From an uncultured Clostridia bacterium (lineage in GTDB: Bacteria; Bacillota; Clostridia; TANB77; CAG-508): DNA of 13,023 bases. Numbering within the stretch: position 1 is the stretch's first letter; the number at the start of each line of letters is the position of its first letter. The notes below the pieces were generated by a model. The model did no database searches, was not told where the DNA came from, and was given only the letters and a program-made list of their open reading frames with translations. The position numbers and the translations under genes were made by a program. This document shows, in pieces, positions 5,207 through 12,976 of the stretch. The stretch covers positions 1 through 13,023 of the forward strand of contig CANRML010000025.1 of assembly GCA_947631725.1 (NCBI GenBank), in the 5' to 3' direction.

Positions 5207-7462
5207 ATGGAAAAGAATCATAAAAATAAAAAAGTAGTTAAAATGAATTCTTCATTTACTTCACAAAATTTTATTCATACAAAAACTTTAAATGTAATGC
5301 GTGTAGTAATTATCTTAATTTTACTTCTATTAATAGTAAGGTTAGGATTTATTCAATTTGTTGATGGTGATTATTTAAAAGAAAAAGCATATTCTCAGCA
5401 AACTATAAATCAAATAATTAGTCCAAAACGTGGTAATATATATGATTCTACTGGAACTAAAGTTTTAGCAAGTAGTATTCCTGTTGATACTGTAACAATA
5501 AATCCATTAAAATTTAAAAAAGATTCTGATGAAGAAACTGTAGCTTTTAAAGAAAAAGTTGCAAAAGGATTATCTGATATTTTTACATTAGACTACAATG
5601 AGGTTCTAGAAAAAGTTAATAGTTCTTCCTCAGTAGAAACAATTGTTAGAAAAGTTGAACAAGATAAAATCGAAACTTTAAAATCTTGGATGAAGGAAAA
5701 TGAAATTAAAGTTGGAATTAATATTGATGAAGATACAAAAAGATATTATCCATATGACAACTTCTTATCAAATACTTTAGGCTTTTGTGGGACAGAGAAT
5801 AATGGGCTTGTTGGAATTGAATCAACATATAATTCAGTATTACAAGGAACTCCAGGAAAGATTGTAAGTTCAAAAGGAAGTGATCAATCAGAAATTCCTA
5901 ATACAGAAGAAACATATATTCCTGCTGAAAATGGAAGTGATATAACTTTAACAATAGACTATAATATTCAATCTACTGTAGAAAAATTTTTATCACAAGC
6001 TTGTACAAGTTTAAATCCTAAAAATGGTGGTACAGCAATCGTTATGGATCCTAAGACAGGAAAAATCTTAGCTATGGCAACTTATCCGGATTATAATTTA
6101 AATGCATATTCTACACCTAACCAAAGTTTAGCTGCTACATATGAAAAGTTGTCTGATGAGGAGCAAAATAATGCACTTCACTCTATGTGGAAAAATAAAT
6201 GTGTATCTGATTTATATGAGCCTGGTTCTGTTTTTAAGCTTATTACCGCCTCTGTTGCTCTTGAAGAAGGTATTACAACACCAGATGTTAAAAATGATTT
6301 CTATTGTAAGGGATTTGAACAAGTTGCAGATTATAAAATAGATTGTTGGACTACAGGACATATGGGATATTTATCTCTTCGTCAAGCATTAGAGAATTCT
6401 TGCAACCCTTCTTTAATGCAATTAGGAAAAAGAATAGGAGTTAAAACTTTATATAGATATTATCGTGCATATGGATTGTTTGAAAAAACTGGTAGTAACT
6501 TATATGGTGAATCAGATTCACTATTTACAAAAGAAGCTTCTGTAGGAGATGTTGAACTTGCTACTATGTCATTTGGTCAAAGATTAAATATTACACCTTT
6601 ACAAATGATTACAGCTGTATCTGCTATAGCAAATGATGGAATTTTAATGAAACCTATGATAGTAGATAAAATTACAAATACAGATACAGGTGCTGTTACA
6701 ACTGTAGAGCCTACTGTTGTTAGAGAAGTACTTTCAAAAAGTACATCTGATACAATGAAGGAATTGATGCAATCTGTTGTTGAACACGGTTCTGGTTATC
6801 GTGCTGCAGTTTCAGGATACACTGTTGGTGGTAAAACAGGAACATCTGAACCAGTCGCAGGAAAAGAATCTGAAGGATATGTTGCTTCATTTTGTGGTAT
6901 TTCACCTGTAGAAGATACTCAAGTAGTTGTACTAGTATGTTTTTATGGTGTTGCTAGAGGTCAACAAGGTGGTGTCGTTGCAGCTCCAGTTGTTTCACAA
7001 ATGTTAACAGAAATTTTACCATATTTAAATGTCCCTGCTGATGTTACTGAAACAAATAATTCTACACAGTTAACAACATTACCTGATATAAGAAATAAAA
7101 CTTTTGCTGAAGCAGAAAAGGTTTTAAAAGCAAATGGATTTGATGTTAAAAGTATTACAGGACAAGATAAAAATTCTGCTATTGTGTCTGACCAAGTACC
7201 AAAACCTGGTGTTGCACTTGCAAAAGATTCTATAATTATTCTTTATGATGATACAAATCAAGCAAGAACATCAGTAACTGTACCAGACTTAAGTTATAAA
7301 TCAGCTTCACAAGCAATAAGTACACTTCATGCTCTAAACTTAAATGCATCGATTGATGGTGCAGGTGTTGTAGTTTCACAAGATCCACCTTTAAATTCTA
7401 AAGTAGAAGAAGGTACAGTTATAAATATTTCATTAAAGAAAAATTCTAATGTTACTCACTAA
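5207..7462 (+). CDS. Class B penicillin-binding protein with two PASTA domains (SpoVD/PBP2x type)
   Basis: A 751-residue peptidoglycan DD-transpeptidase that crosslinks cell-wall peptides outside the membrane. It has a basic N-terminus, one membrane anchor at about 32-50, and the class B dimerisation domain beginning with SPKRGNIYD (72-80). The transpeptidase domain holds SVFK (341-344, nucleophile Ser341), SCN (398-400) and KTG (543-545). Two C-terminal PASTA repeats follow at about 624-681 and 689-745, each opening with LPD or VPD. SpoVD of Bacillus has one PASTA repeat and pneumococcal PBP2x has two, so by layout it is PBP2x-like; division or sporulation role cannot be told from sequence alone. 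The gene stands alone between its own promoter and terminator, not in a mraW-ftsL-mraY cluster. The binding site is GTGGTG, 5 nt before the ATG. The transpeptidase domain carries several cysteines, one of them inside the SxN motif (Cys399). Confidence 0.95.
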   Translation: MEKNHKNKKVVKMNSSFTSQNFIHTKTLNVMRVVIILILLLLIVRLGFIQFVDGDYLKEKAYSQQTINQIISPKRGNIYDSTGTKVLASSIPVDTVTINPLKFKKDSDEETVAFKEKVAKGLSDIFTLDYNEVLEKVNSSSSVETIVRKVEQDKIETLKSWMKENEIKVGINIDEDTKRYYPYDNFLSNTLGFCGTENNGLVGIESTYNSVLQGTPGKIVSSKGSDQSEIPNTEETYIPAENGSDITLTIDYNIQSTVEKFLSQACTSLNPKNGGTAIVMDPKTGKILAMATYPDYNLNAYSTPNQSLAATYEKLSDEEQNNALHSMWKNKCVSDLYEPGSVFKLITASVALEEGITTPDVKNDFYCKGFEQVADYKIDCWTTGHMGYLSLRQALENSCNPSLMQLGKRIGVKTLYRYYRAYGLFEKTGSNLYGESDSLFTKEASVGDVELATMSFGQRLNITPLQMITAVSAIANDGILMKPMIVDKITNTDTGAVTTVEPTVVREVLSKSTSDTMKELMQSVVEHGSGYRAAVSGYTVGGKTGTSEPVAGKESEGYVASFCGISPVEDTQVVVLVCFYGVARGQQGGVVAAPVVSQMLTEILPYLNVPADVTETNNSTQLTTLPDIRNKTFAEAEKVLKANGFDVKSITGQDKNSAIVSDQVPKPGVALAKDSIIILYDDTNQARTSVTVPDLSYKSASQAISTLHALNLNASIDGAGVVVSQDPPLNSKVEEGTVINISLKKNSNVTH

Positions 7463-7470
7463 TAATTTTT

Positions 7471-7506
7471 AAAAGAGGACTTCAAAATTAAGTCCTCTTT
7501 TTGTTT
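7471..7506 (+). terminator. Terminator after the PBP gene, probably shared with the converging gene
   Basis: A perfect 12-bp stem (7471-7482 with 7490-7501) encloses a 7-nt loop and contains an AGAGGACTT core. On plus the right arm ends in a T-run. On minus it follows the end of the nuclease-like gene by 19 nt, but the T-run there is only four bases, so termination in that direction may be weaker. Confidence 0.85.
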
Positions 7507-7520
7507 CTTCTTTTCTTTTT

Positions 7521-8159
7521 TTAAATTGTTTCATTATTCCAATATTCTTGCACTAATTCATCTAACTTTTTAATATACATATTTTTATTAATGATTTCAT
7601 CTATTAATTTTTGATTTTCACCTTTTATATAACCTATCCATTGCTCTGCCTTTGTTAAATTATCTAAGTCTGATACCTTGAATTTTGGCAATTCAATTAT
7701 ATGAGCTTCTGCTGCTTCTTCTTTAAAATCAATACTTTTAAATTTGTTTAAAATTGCAATTTCATGGTAATCAGAACTTTTATATTGGTAAGGGAAATCC
7801 ATAAAATTTATAGTAATTGTTTTACTTATTTTTCTTTCATCATCATAAAAAATTTGATTTGAGTGTACATATAAATAGTATAGTGCAATTTTAGTTTGTA
7901 TATGTTTTCCATCTAAAAATTGTATGCCGACATTATAATCTTGAAGTTCGTCAGTTGTTATACGTACATCCACTACACCAAGGTTTTCTTCTCTTGGTGA
8001 ATATCCTTCATCCTTTTTTATATATGGATTTATTAAAATATCTTTTATTCTTATTTCTAGAATTCCTTCTATTAAATCTTTTACAATGTCAGCTTGTTCT
8101 TCTGTATTTAAAATTTTCCTCAATATATAATTTCTATTACAATACAAATATTGATTCAT
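7521..8159 (-). CDS. Rpn-like PD-(D/E)XK nuclease-family protein
   Basis: A 212-residue protein that I place in the PD-(D/E)XK nuclease-family 'transposase'/Rpn group, related to E. coli Rpn proteins that promote recombination. Supporting patterns are an N-terminal helix pair (NYILRKIL and DLIEGILE), the core strand VVDVR with Asp64, then NVGIQ at 76-80, YYLYVHSNQIFY in the middle, and the late IIELPKF. In the classical motif D-(x)n-ExQ the glutamate lies two residues before the conserved glutamine. Here that place is Gly78, so the acidic residue is missing by my alignment. This may be a subfamily trait rather than damage, because the frame is intact and the promoter is very good. An AAAGGAGG site lies 19 nt before the only usable ATG, which is unusually far. 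I see no terminal inverted repeats or target duplications, so it does not look like an insertion sequence. Confidence 0.72.
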   Translation of the reverse strand: MNQYLYCNRNYILRKILNTEEQADIVKDLIEGILEIRIKDILINPYIKKDEGYSPREENLGVVDVRITTDELQDYNVGIQFLDGKHIQTKIALYYLYVHSNQIFYDDERKISKTITINFMDFPYQYKSSDYHEIAILNKFKSIDFKEEAAEAHIIELPKFKVSDLDNLTKAEQWIGYIKGENQKLIDEIINKNMYIKKLDELVQEYWNNETI

Positions 8160-8256
8160 TTTTTATCTTTATTTAGTTCCTCCTTTCCTACTATATTCTT
8201 TTTCTTCAGTTTACTTTGGATTCTTTTCGATTTAAATTTTAGAACGAAATTTTAAA

Positions 8257-8272
8257 AAGAATTATAATTCTT
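8257..8272. repeat. Perfect 16-bp palindrome at the predicted transcription start
   Basis: AAGAATTATAATTCTT reads the same on both strands. It begins at the predicted +1 of the Rpn-like gene, 7 nt after the -10 box. It could be an operator for a dimeric repressor, or a weak 5' hairpin in the mRNA. In AT-rich DNA a chance origin is possible. Confidence 0.5.
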
Positions 8273-8278
8273 ATTTTG

Positions 8279-8307
8279 AGTATAAAATCTTTTTTTCGAT
8301 TTGTCAA
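8279..8307 (-). promoter_or_regulatory. Strong promoter of the Rpn-like gene
   Basis: The -35 TTGACA (8302-8307) is perfect, the spacer is 17 nt and the -10 TATACT (8279-8284) is five of six. It is the best match to the housekeeping sigma consensus in the window. Upstream lie A-tracts at roughly helical spacing and the AAAAAG motif found at three other promoters. The predicted leader is about 113 nt. Confidence 0.8.
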
Positions 8308-8404
8308 CACTTTTTGTTTGATTTTTTGCACTTTTCATCGCATTTTTCGACAATTTTATAACATATTCATTCTAACTAAAAGTAATAGGTTCTACTAATT
8401 TTAA

Positions 8405-8448
8405 AATATAAAAAAGAAATAAAGCATTTATAAACTTCATTTCTTTTT
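8405..8448 (-). terminator. Terminator of the pyr operon, after pyrD
   Basis: A 14-bp stem with one G-U pair (8411-8424 with 8435-8448) and a 10-nt loop starts a few bases after the pyrD stop. On minus the descending arm ends in TTTCTTTTTTATATTTT. The stem is AT-rich, so efficiency is uncertain. It separates the pyr operon from the Rpn-like gene on the same strand. Confidence 0.6.
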
Positions 8449-8453
8449 CATAA

Positions 8454-9356
8454 TTATTTTACTGCTCCTATTATTTCATTAATGTCTTCTATTTTTTGTT
8501 GTTTCATATAATTTTCTATTCCTTCTACTGTTTTTATACTTGTATATGGATCAATGAAGTTTCCTGCTCCTATTGAAATTGCTGTTGCACCTGCTAGCAT
8601 GAATTCAATAGCATCTTCTCCATTTATAATTCCTCCCATCCCTAAAATAGGAATTTTCACTGCATGTGCTACTTGATATACCATCCTTACAGCTACTGGT
8701 TTAATTGCTGGTCCTGATAATCCACCTGTTACATTAGCAAGTACAGGAGCTTTTTTGTAAATATCTATTTTCATTGCAAGTAATGTATTTATTAAAGATA
8801 CTCCGTCTGCTCCAGCATCTTCTACAGCTTTAGCAATTTCTGCAATATTTGTTACATTAGGTGTTAATTTTACAATTAGTGGTTTATCTAATACTTTTCT
8901 TACTTCAGTTGTTACTTTTTTTACTCCATCATATGTATTTCCAAATGCCATGCATCCTTCCTTTACATTAGGGCAAGATAAATTTAATTCCACACCATCT
9001 ATATCTAAAGTATTCAAGATTTTGCATAGTTCTACATATTCATCTACTGAACTTCCACAAGCATTTACAATAATTTTTGTGTCATATTTTCTTAAAAATG
9101 GTAAATCATTTTGTGCAAAATATTCTACTCCAGGATTTTGTAATCCTATTGCATTTAACATCCCACTTGCTGTTTCACAAACACGTGGAGGTTTATTACC
9201 ATTTTTTGGCTTTAGAGATGTTCCTTTTGTGATAACTGCTCCTAGTTTACTCAAGTCAAAAAATTGACTAATTTCTCTTCCATATCCAAAAGTTCCAGAA
9301 GCTACAGTTACTGGGTTTTTCATTTCAATTCCTGCTAAATTGATTTTTGTATTCAT
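8454..9356 (-). CDS. pyrD: Dihydroorotate dehydrogenase B, catalytic subunit
   Basis: A 300-residue class 1B dihydroorotate dehydrogenase catalytic subunit. It oxidises dihydroorotate to orotate on FMN in the cytosol and passes the electrons through PyrK to NAD+. Family signs are VASGTFGYG (18-26), TKGTS (43-47), NAIGLQNPG (68-76), the active-site segment NLSCPNV (125-131) with Cys128 as the class 1 base, and the FMN phosphate-binding ILGMGGI near 235. Cysteine rather than serine as base separates it from the membrane-bound class 2 enzymes, and pyrK nearby confirms class 1B. Its ATG follows the stop of orf185 with no gap, and its GGAGG site lies in the last codons of orf185, so the two are translationally coupled. 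It is the last gene before a terminator; pyrE does not follow. Confidence 0.97.
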   Translation of the reverse strand: MNTKINLAGIEMKNPVTVASGTFGYGREISQFFDLSKLGAVITKGTSLKPKNGNKPPRVCETASGMLNAIGLQNPGVEYFAQNDLPFLRKYDTKIIVNACGSSVDEYVELCKILNTLDIDGVELNLSCPNVKEGCMAFGNTYDGVKKVTTEVRKVLDKPLIVKLTPNVTNIAEIAKAVEDAGADGVSLINTLLAMKIDIYKKAPVLANVTGGLSGPAIKPVAVRMVYQVAHAVKIPILGMGGIINGEDAIEFMLAGATAISIGAGNFIDPYTSIKTVEGIENYMKQQKIEDINEIIGAVK

Positions 9357-9914
9357 TTAGAGTCCCTCCATTCCCTTTTCTTTTATTATTTCTACTTTTT
9401 TTCCAATATCAAAATCTGATATTTTTTCAATAAATAATATAACTTTGTCAAGTTTTAAATATTTAGGTTTTTCTTTTAAAATATCTATATATTTTTTTAT
9501 TGGCTCCACCTTATATTTTTCTAGTTCTTTATATTTTTTTATTAATTCTTCATTTAAACAGTCATAATCATAATAAAATTTTTCATTATTTTTTAAAGAC
9601 TGCATATATTCTTTATCAAAGATTATGTTATAAAAATAGTAATCTGTTAACAGATGTAAGAAATATCCTTTCCAATAATCTTTTCCCATATTGACTTCTT
9701 TATCTTTTAAAAATTTGTCAATATTTGTTATAGTTTTATTATCTTTCCAATCTCCATAATGTGACTTTGATTTATTTTTTTCAATGTCTGTCATTTTTTC
9801 ATCTAAATCTGGAGCAATAATTCCATTTATAAATTCATTTTTGTTTTTTATTTCTTCTTTATGTTTTTTTATATATTGTTCTCCTATTGCTAAGTGAATT
9901 ATAAATCCTGCCAT
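9357..9914 (-). CDS. Uncharacterised protein (orf185) inside the pyr operon, zinc-dependent phospholipase C-like pattern
   Basis: A 185-residue protein of unknown function. It has no signal peptide and no clear membrane segment. Its histidine/aspartate pattern suggests a metal-dependent hydrolase of the zinc-dependent phospholipase C/P1 nuclease type: His7 in FIIHLAIG, APD (34-36), SHYG (51-54) and a GYFLHLLTD segment with His87 and Asp91 in an HxxxD arrangement. This is an eye-level match and the protein is shorter than true phospholipases, so activity is unproven. The C-terminal half is helical and very charged. The protein has about 36 lysines and no arginine. It begins 24 nt after pyrK behind an AGGAAG site and ends directly against pyrD. 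Its place between the two subunit genes of dihydroorotate dehydrogenase means it is co-expressed with them, but that alone does not show a role in pyrimidine synthesis. Confidence 0.8.
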   Translation of the reverse strand: MAGFIIHLAIGEQYIKKHKEEIKNKNEFINGIIAPDLDEKMTDIEKNKSKSHYGDWKDNKTITNIDKFLKDKEVNMGKDYWKGYFLHLLTDYYFYNIIFDKEYMQSLKNNEKFYYDYDCLNEELIKKYKELEKYKVEPIKKYIDILKEKPKYLKLDKVILFIEKISDFDIGKKVEIIKEKGMEGL

Positions 9915-9938
9915 CTTTTAGCTCTTCCTTTTCTTTAT

Positions 9939-10730
9939 CTATATTTCTACATCTTTAGCCTGGAATACTGGTCCACCTTTACATACATGATAATATTCAG
10001 GTGCATCTTTTGGGCTTTCTGCCTTTTTTACTGCACATCCTAAACATAGACCTATTCCGCATCCCATCCTTTCTTCTAAAGAAATTTGGCAGTCTAAATT
10101 TTTTTGGATTGCTAATTCCCTTATTGCTCTTAACATTGGTAATGGTCCACATGCATAAATACAATCAATTTTATTATTTTCAATATCTTGTTTTAAGAAA
10201 TCAATTGCAAATCCTTTTTGTTTATATGTACCATCATCTGTTGTAATTGTTAATTTATCAGAAACATTTTGAAATTCATTTTCTAATACAACATATTCTT
10301 TATTTCTAAATCCTAAATATGTGTTTACTTGCATATTATTTTGCTTAGCTTCTTTGGCTAATTCATACAATGGAAATATACCTATTCCTCCACCTAGAAT
10401 TGATATATTTTTTCTACCTTCTAATTTGAAAGTTCCAAATCCAAGTGGTCCCATTATATCAATGTCTTCTCCTACTTCTTTTTTAGCTAAGATTTCTGTT
10501 CCTTTTCCTTTTACTTGGAATATAAATTCTAATACTCCATTTTCTCTGTCTAAATTATAAATACTTATAGGTCTCCTTAAAAAAGGTTCTGTTTGTTCAG
10601 TAACACGAATTTCTACAAAGTTTCCTGGTTTTGATTCTTTTACAATATCATCTGCTTTAACTTTAAAGTGATAAATATCTTTCGTTAATTGCACTTTTTC
10701 AAGTAATTTTGCCTGTACTTGTTTTTGCAT
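9939..10730 (-). CDS. pyrK: Dihydroorotate dehydrogenase B, electron-transfer subunit
   Basis: A 263-residue iron-sulfur flavoprotein of the ferredoxin-reductase family that carries electrons from FMN in PyrD to NAD+. The FAD-binding motif RRPISIYN is at 52-59, the glycine-rich GGGIGIFP at 113-120 and the NAD-domain motif YACGP at 192-196. The C-terminal [2Fe-2S] ligands are complete: Cys224, Cys229, Cys232 and Cys250 (C-x4-C-x2-C-x17-C). An AAGGAGG site in the 13-nt gap after pyrF sets the start. Its partner pyrD is separated from it by orf185, whereas pyrK and pyrD are usually direct neighbours. Confidence 0.97.
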   Translation of the reverse strand: MQKQVQAKLLEKVQLTKDIYHFKVKADDIVKESKPGNFVEIRVTEQTEPFLRRPISIYNLDRENGVLEFIFQVKGKGTEILAKKEVGEDIDIMGPLGFGTFKLEGRKNISILGGGIGIFPLYELAKEAKQNNMQVNTYLGFRNKEYVVLENEFQNVSDKLTITTDDGTYKQKGFAIDFLKQDIENNKIDCIYACGPLPMLRAIRELAIQKNLDCQISLEERMGCGIGLCLGCAVKKAESPKDAPEYYHVCKGGPVFQAKDVEI

Positions 10731-10743
10731 TTTTAATTCCTCC

Positions 10744-11670
10744 TTATTTAATTGCCTGATTTAGTTCTTCCTTCATCCTAAGAGCCTCTGCTCTTGTTGC
10801 TTCTGCATATTGTTCTTCTTTAAATTGTTCCTTCCATCTATCTGATTTATATGCACACATTAAGCTTCTTGAAGCATTAATAATACCTCCTAGTCCGTTT
10901 TCATCAAACCCTTTTGCAATATCTTTTGCTTTTCCTCCTTGTGCACCATATCCTGGGATTAAGAAATATGTATGTGGTGCTAATTTTCTAATTTGGCTTA
11001 GTTGTTCTGGATATGTTGCTCCTACTACTGCTGCTACACTACTATATCCATATTCTCCTCTTAATTCTTCTCCCCATTTTTCCACAAGTTTTGTTACTTC
11101 TGCGTATATTTCAATACCATTTTCTGTCTTTAAATCTTGCAATTCACCTGAAGATGGATTTGATGTCTTTACAAGAATAAATATTCCCTTGTTATATTTT
11201 TTACAATCCTCTACAAATGGTTTTACACAATCTGTTCCCATATATGGATTAACTGTTACAAAATCTACATCAAATATCGGTACACTTTTTTCTCCTATTG
11301 TAGTCTTTCCTAAAAATGCATTTGAATATCCTTGTGCAGTTGAGCCAATATCACCTCTTTTACTATCTGCCATTACAATCATCCCTTTTTGCTTTGCATA
11401 TTGGCAAGTTTCTTGAAATGCTTTTAGACCTTCTATTCCATACATTTCATAAAAAGCTATTTGAACCTTTACTGCTGGTATAATATCACATACATTGTCT
11501 ATTAAATTTTTGTTGAATTCTATAATGGATTTAGCAACTCCCTCTAAATCTTGAGAATATTTTTGCTTAATAACTTCTGGTAACATTTCATATCTTGGAT
11601 CTAATCCCATAACTGTTGGATTGTCTGTTTCTTTAATTTTTTTAATAAGTCTATCTATTGCATTTTCCAT
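10744..11670 (-). CDS. pyrF: Orotidine 5'-phosphate decarboxylase (long form)
   Basis: PyrF decarboxylates OMP to UMP, the last step of de novo UMP synthesis. At 308 residues it belongs to the longer type 2 form rather than the roughly 240-residue Bacillus type. Visible are MGLDPR with Asp24, VKVQ with Lys68, and the catalytic ADSKRGDIGSTA (101-112) carrying Asp102, Lys104 and Asp107. Near the C-terminus, IPGYGAQGG and INASRS match the phosphate-binding part of the barrel. It begins 5 nt after the pyrC stop, and its GGAGAG site lies in the last codons of pyrC, so the two should be translationally coupled. No fusion to pyrE is seen. Confidence 0.97.
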   Translation of the reverse strand: MENAIDRLIKKIKETDNPTVMGLDPRYEMLPEVIKQKYSQDLEGVAKSIIEFNKNLIDNVCDIIPAVKVQIAFYEMYGIEGLKAFQETCQYAKQKGMIVMADSKRGDIGSTAQGYSNAFLGKTTIGEKSVPIFDVDFVTVNPYMGTDCVKPFVEDCKKYNKGIFILVKTSNPSSGELQDLKTENGIEIYAEVTKLVEKWGEELRGEYGYSSVAAVVGATYPEQLSQIRKLAPHTYFLIPGYGAQGGKAKDIAKGFDENGLGGIINASRSLMCAYKSDRWKEQFKEEQYAEATRAEALRMKEELNQAIK

Positions 11671-11675
11671 ATTTT

Positions 11676-12950
11676 TTACTCTCCTTCATATACTATTCTT
11701 CCACTTACTATTGTATATTTTACTTTTCCTTTTAATGTTTTTCCAATAAATGGACTATTTTTTGCTTTAGAAACAATCTTTTCTTTTGTATAAACATATT
11801 CTTGATTTGGATCAAATATTGTAATATCTGCTATTTTACCTTCTTCAATTGTTCCTCTATCAATTTTTATTAGTTTTGCTGGTGTATATGAAGTCAATCT
11901 TACTAAATCTAAATAATCAATATGTCCTGCATCTACAAGATTCATAATTTCTGCTGATAATGCTGTCTCAAATCCGATAATACCATTAGGAGCCTTTGAC
12001 AATTCTCTTTGTTTTTCTTCTTCACTATGTGGTGCATGGTCTGTAATAATACAATCTATTGTTCCTTCTTTCAATCCTTCGATTATTGCTTGTCTATCTT
12101 TTTCTTCTCTTAATGGTGGATTCATTTTAGCATTTGTTCCTGTTTTCTTTACCTCATCAACTGTAAATGTAAAATAGTGTGGACAAGTTTCGCAAGTTAT
12201 TTTTACTCCACGTTTTTTTGCATCACGTACCATATTTTTAGTTGTTTTTGTACTTATATGACAAATATGTGCTCTTACATTATTTGTTTCTGAAATTACA
12301 ATTTCTCTTGCTGCCATAATTTCTTCTGCTTCTGGTAATACTCCTTCTACTCCTAGTTCTTCGGCTACTTTTCCAGCATTTATTGCTCCTTGTGCTACTG
12401 ATTTTTCTTCACAATGTGATGCAACATATGTTCCTAATCTATCTGCTTCTATAATAGCTTCTCTCATCATTTTGCTATTTACAACAGGCATCCCGTCATC
12501 AGAAAATGCAATTGCTCCTGCTTTTTTTAATTCTTCAAAATTAACAAGTTCTTCCCCTTTTTCTCCCTTTGATACAGATGCATATGGTAATACATTACAA
12601 AGATTTACACGTTTTGCTTCATTTATGATTTGTTGCAAAATAATAGTGCTATCTGGGGTTGGTTTTGTATTTGGCATAGGGCAAATTGTTGTAAATCCTC
12701 CAGCTACAGCACTTGCACTACCAGTTTCTATTGTTTCTTTATATTCAAAGCCTGGTTCTCTTAGATGACAATGAATATCAATCATTCCTGGTATAATATA
12801 TAAATTTGTACAGTCAATTATTTTATCTGCATTTGTTGTTATGTTTTTTGCAATTTGTTTTACTTTATCATTTTCGATTAAAATATCATATTGTTCATTT
12901 GTATTTGTTTTGTAATCAATTAGTTTTCCGTTTTTTAGTAAAGTCGTCAT
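11676..12950 (-). CDS. pyrC: Dihydroorotase (type I, amidohydrolase)
   Basis: A 424-residue zinc enzyme that closes carbamoyl-aspartate to dihydroorotate. The metal and substrate residues are complete: HCHLREPG with His60, His62 and Arg64, FSDDGMP with Asp151/Asp152, SHCEE with His179, HICHIS with His231, and ITDHAPH with Asp304. Length and the DDG segment fit class I enzymes, as in Bacillus, rather than the E. coli type of about 348 residues. I chose the ATG at 12950 because AAAGGGGGAG lies 5 nt before it. An in-frame ATG at 12986 falls just before the -10 box and would precede the predicted transcript start. It is the first gene of the operon. Carbamoyl-phosphate synthase and aspartate transcarbamoylase genes are not in the window. 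Confidence 0.97.
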   Translation of the reverse strand: MTTLLKNGKLIDYKTNTNEQYDILIENDKVKQIAKNITTNADKIIDCTNLYIIPGMIDIHCHLREPGFEYKETIETGSASAVAGGFTTICPMPNTKPTPDSTIILQQIINEAKRVNLCNVLPYASVSKGEKGEELVNFEELKKAGAIAFSDDGMPVVNSKMMREAIIEADRLGTYVASHCEEKSVAQGAINAGKVAEELGVEGVLPEAEEIMAAREIVISETNNVRAHICHISTKTTKNMVRDAKKRGVKITCETCPHYFTFTVDEVKKTGTNAKMNPPLREEKDRQAIIEGLKEGTIDCIITDHAPHSEEEKQRELSKAPNGIIGFETALSAEIMNLVDAGHIDYLDLVRLTSYTPAKLIKIDRGTIEEGKIADITIFDPNQEYVYTKEKIVSKAKNSPFIGKTLKGKVKYTIVSGRIVYEGE

Positions 12951-12976
12951 TTTTTCTCCCCCTTTATTTTTTGTAC

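Larger units (their letters stand above)
8160..8453. other. Intergenic region between pyrD and the Rpn-like gene
   Basis: These 294 bp hold, on minus, the pyrD terminator (8411-8448), A-tract-rich DNA (about 8308-8352), a near-consensus promoter (8279-8307), a 16-bp palindrome (8257-8272) and an AAAGGAGG site (8179-8186). TTTTCGA recurs three times on plus (near 8224, 8292 and 8344). No coding sequence is seen. Confidence 0.7.

Noticed and set aside
8238..8256. LexA/SOS-type box near the Rpn-like promoter
   Set aside because: Only one GAAC half-site with no properly spaced partner is present.
7521..8453. Rpn-like gene as part of an insertion sequence
   Set aside because: No terminal inverted repeats, target-site duplication or second transposase frame could be found around it, despite the 'transposase' label used for the family.
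8950..9267. Antisense reading frames over pyrD, pyrC, pyrF, pyrK and the glycerol operon
   Set aside because: They mirror strongly supported genes, show no protein-family motifs and lack ribosome binding sites.
142..12950. Altered genetic code, because no gene ends in TGA
   Set aside because: Nine TAA and three TAG stops are plausible by chance in such AT-rich DNA; tryptophan is encoded by TGG and no frame needs TGA read-through.
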